Shown here: positions 62,383-64,000 of the stretch, piece by piece
How positions within the stretch are numbered: position 1 is the first letter of the stretch
Layout: every line of letters starts with the position of its first letter
From: Gammaproteobacteria bacterium
Lineage (GTDB): Bacteria; Pseudomonadota; Gammaproteobacteria; Burkholderiales; Burkholderiaceae_C
Assembly (NCBI GenBank): GCA_018828125.1
Contig: JAHJWB010000001.1
Coordinates: 558,001 to 622,000, forward strand
DNA: 64,000 nt
Direction: 5' to 3'
Position numbers and translations under genes: made by a program
The notes under the pieces: model-generated
The model's database searches: none
The model's input: only the letters and a program-made list of their open reading frames with translations
What the model was told of the DNA's origin: nothing

Positions 62383-64000
62383 TGCGTGCCGCCAGTCGGC
62401 GCCGGGCCATGCTGCGCAGCGCGGCGTAGACGATGAAGGTCAGCAGCAGGCCGGTGCCGATCCCAACCAGTGCCAGCAGCAACGGATGGCTGTGCATGTG
62501 GAACCACAGGCGCTGCCACCACGGCAGGTCGCCCACGTAGTACACGGGCTTGATGCGGAAGCTCTCGATGGCGTCGCCGCGCATCAGGCCCAGGTCGCCG
62601 CGCAGGCTCTTGATCTTGCCGGCATCATTCAGGCCCAGGCTCAAGAGGGCCATGGCCTCCTTGTCGGTGGCCGTGAGGGCCACTACGCTGCGCCCGGCCG
62701 ACAGGGGCGACTCGAAGCCCGTGACGGCCGCCAGCGGCCCATTGCCCTGCAGGATGGCCTGGCCGCCCGAGGCCGACAGGCGCTGGTTGGATTCGAGGTT
62801 GAACAGGTCGATGAAGGAGCCCATGGCGCGCTCCAGCGGCTGCACGGAGCGCGCGCCTGCGGCCAGCAGGGCCGGCAGGTGGCTCTTCCACTTCTGCAGC
62901 AGGCCGTCGCTGTCGGCCTGGGAGATCACGAGGATGTCGGTGTCGGCGGCCTTGTCGGCCTCGTCCGCGCGCAGCAGCTTGAAACGCGTGCCGGGGTAGC
63001 CGGTGGAGGCGCTCATGCGGCCCACGGCGGTGAGAAACACTTCCACATCCGATGTCGTGGGCTGGTTGGGCAGGATGATGGAGGTCTGCGCCAGATCGGG
63101 CACCCGCGTGAACGGGAAGCCGCTGTTGGCATAGGCCGCCAGGTTGGGCATGGCCAGGTAGTGGCGAAACGCCGTGAGGTCGATGGTCGACTGCGGGTCG
63201 ATGGCGGCGAACAGCTCGGTGGGCGGCGCCGAGCGGCAGCGGCCCAGGTCGTTGGGCGGGATCTGGAAGGCGAACTGCAGCTGGTTGTCGCCGCCGATCA
63301 TGAAGGCCGGGATCTTCAGGTCCGAACGGGTCTGGGCATTGCCGTCGTCGAACAGCGGCAGCATCACCGTGCTCTTGCCGCTGGTGCGGTCTTCGCGCGA
63401 CTGCAGCGGATAGGACTGGATGAACTGGTTGTTGATCGAGATGTTCAGCGCGCCGTGGTCCGACACGCTGTTGGGCGTGTAGCGGTAGGTCAGGTCCAGC
63501 GGCACGCCCTTGGCGTTCCAGGTGAACAGGTCGGGCGCCATGCGCGTGTAGACGTTCACCGTGTCGTTGAGCACCGAGCCGCGCAGCTGCAGGTCGGCCG
63601 CGCTCTGCACCAGCTCGGCCAGGCGCACGGGGCGCTTGGTGGTGATCCAGCGCGGCGCATCGTAGGGCTTGGCCAGGTCGGGGTATTCAAGTGACTTGAC
63701 GGCGATGGTCTGGCCCGAGAGCACGGCCTTGCCCAGGGCCAGCGCATCGGCGGCCATCTGCACCTGCGCATCGTCCTTGCCCAGCACCAGCAGCAGCTTG
63801 GCGCCCGGGACCTCGGGGTGGGGCACCACGGAGAGGGTGGGCTCGGTGACCGGCGCCATCGCGTGCAGGAAGGCGGGGCGGTTGTCGTTGGTGGCCAGCA
63901 CCACGGCATGCTGGCGTGGCAGCTGGTTCTCGAACACCGGGAACTGGTTGCCCCGGTAGCCGGCGAGCATGCCGATCCAGCTGGCAATCGAGCCCGATGC
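62375..64000 (-). CDS. bcsB: Cellulose synthase periplasmic subunit BcsB, N-terminus outside window
   Basis: The visible 541 residues form the C-terminal two thirds of BcsB: alternating carbohydrate-binding and flavodoxin-like domains (ASWIGMLAGYRGNQFPVF, LLLVLGKDDAQVQMAADAL, YRYTPNSVSDHGALNISINN, RSAPPTELFAAIDPQSTIDL). A C-terminal membrane helix (HPLLLALVGIGTGLLLTFIV) and a basic tail (RSMARRRLAARND) follow. It docks on BcsA and guides the glucan. It overlaps bcsZ by eight bases. Its position first, with bcsA seven genes away, is unusual. The gene continues beyond 64000. Confidence 0.95.
   Translation of the reverse strand, partial: ASGSIASWIGMLAGYRGNQFPVFENQLPRQHAVVLATNDNRPAFLHAMAPVTEPTLSVVPHPEVPGAKLLLVLGKDDAQVQMAADALALGKAVLSGQTIAVKSLEYPDLAKPYDAPRWITTKRPVRLAELVQSAADLQLRGSVLNDTVNVYTRMAPDLFTWNAKGVPLDLTYRYTPNSVSDHGALNISINNQFIQSYPLQSREDRTSGKSTVMLPLFDDGNAQTRSDLKIPAFMIGGDNQLQFAFQIPPNDLGRCRSAPPTELFAAIDPQSTIDLTAFRHYLAMPNLAAYANSGFPFTRVPDLAQTSIILPNQPTTSDVEVFLTAVGRMSASTGYPGTRFKLLRADEADKAADTDILVISQADSDGLLQKWKSHLPALLAAGARSVQPLERAMGSFIDLFNLESNQRLSASGGQAILQGNGPLAAVTGFESPLSAGRSVVALTATDKEAMALLSLGLNDAGKIKSLRGDLGLMRGDAIESFRIKPVYYVGDLPWWQRLWFHMHSHPLLLALVGIGTGLLLTFIVYAALRSMARRRLAARND

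Overview
The window is high-GC DNA from a betaproteobacterium, most likely a member of the Comamonadaceae close to Acidovorax. This is an inference from family content and gene order (rpsP-rimM-trmD-rplS, trxB / Crp-type regulator / ftsK-lolA-rarA, rpmB-rpmG, orn, a PimC/PimD-like acyl-CoA dehydrogenase pair, an IPTL-CTERM surface protein). A small dispersed palindromic repeat, of a kind I associate with this family, also supports it. No rRNA, tRNA, CRISPR array, insertion sequence or phage gene was seen.

Layout. 1-4 kb: a TPR/methyltransferase protein cut by the window edge, then a divergent two-component pair (7TMR-DISM histidine kinase and OmpR-type regulator). 4-7.6 kb: a 908-residue surface protein with an IPTL-CTERM sorting tail and a DUF3617-like protein. 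7.7-13.2 kb: an esterase lipoprotein, an acyl-CoA dehydrogenase pair, yceH/purN divergent over 21 bp, and a DUF1653 protein. 13-18 kb: an M48 protease, an RsmB/NOP methyltransferase and a fatty acid desaturase. 18-25 kb: rpmG, rpmB, trxB, a Crp/Fnr regulator, ftsK, lolA, rarA. 25-29 kb: a NarL-type two-component system divergent from a lipoprotein. 29.5-33 kb: livHMGF, a branched-chain amino-acid ABC transporter without an adjacent binding protein. 33-37.7 kb: an outer-membrane barrel, a DUF486 protein, a Pit phosphate transporter with its DUF47 partner, a TM2 protein and a GNAT acetyltransferase. 37.8-45 kb: rpsP-rimM-trmD-rplS, a CoA-type Nudix hydrolase, a CbiB-like protein, a Ste24-type protease-phhB-rsgA operon, and orn. 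45.2-47.4 kb: an RhlE-type RNA helicase with a long leader.

47.5-64 kb is the accessory part: a PAS-PAS-GGDEF diguanylate cyclase, an MFS drug transporter and a tightly packed cellulose operon. In transcription order (minus strand) the operon is bcsB-bcsZ-bcsC-bcsE-bcsF-bcsQ-bcsA-bcsG, with bcsB cut by the window edge. It carries the type-II accessory genes (bcsE, F, G, Q). The predicted product is therefore phosphoethanolamine-modified cellulose, controlled by c-di-GMP through the PilZ domain of BcsA and the RxGD site of BcsE. The cyclase next door lacks the usual inhibitory I-site and is a candidate local source of c-di-GMP. The 57-codon bcsF lies between bcsE and bcsQ and is easy to miss.

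Most unusual signals: (1) about ten copies of a two-hairpin repeat in the first 44 kb, five of them read as protein inside lolA, rarA, rsgA, phhB and an acyl-CoA dehydrogenase gene, and none seen in the last 20 kb; (2) the permuted bcs gene order; (3) overlapping back-to-back -10 boxes between yceH and purN, and several genes whose -10-like box sits 6-9 nt before the start codon, suggesting leaderless mRNAs; (4) a long structured leader before the RNA helicase.
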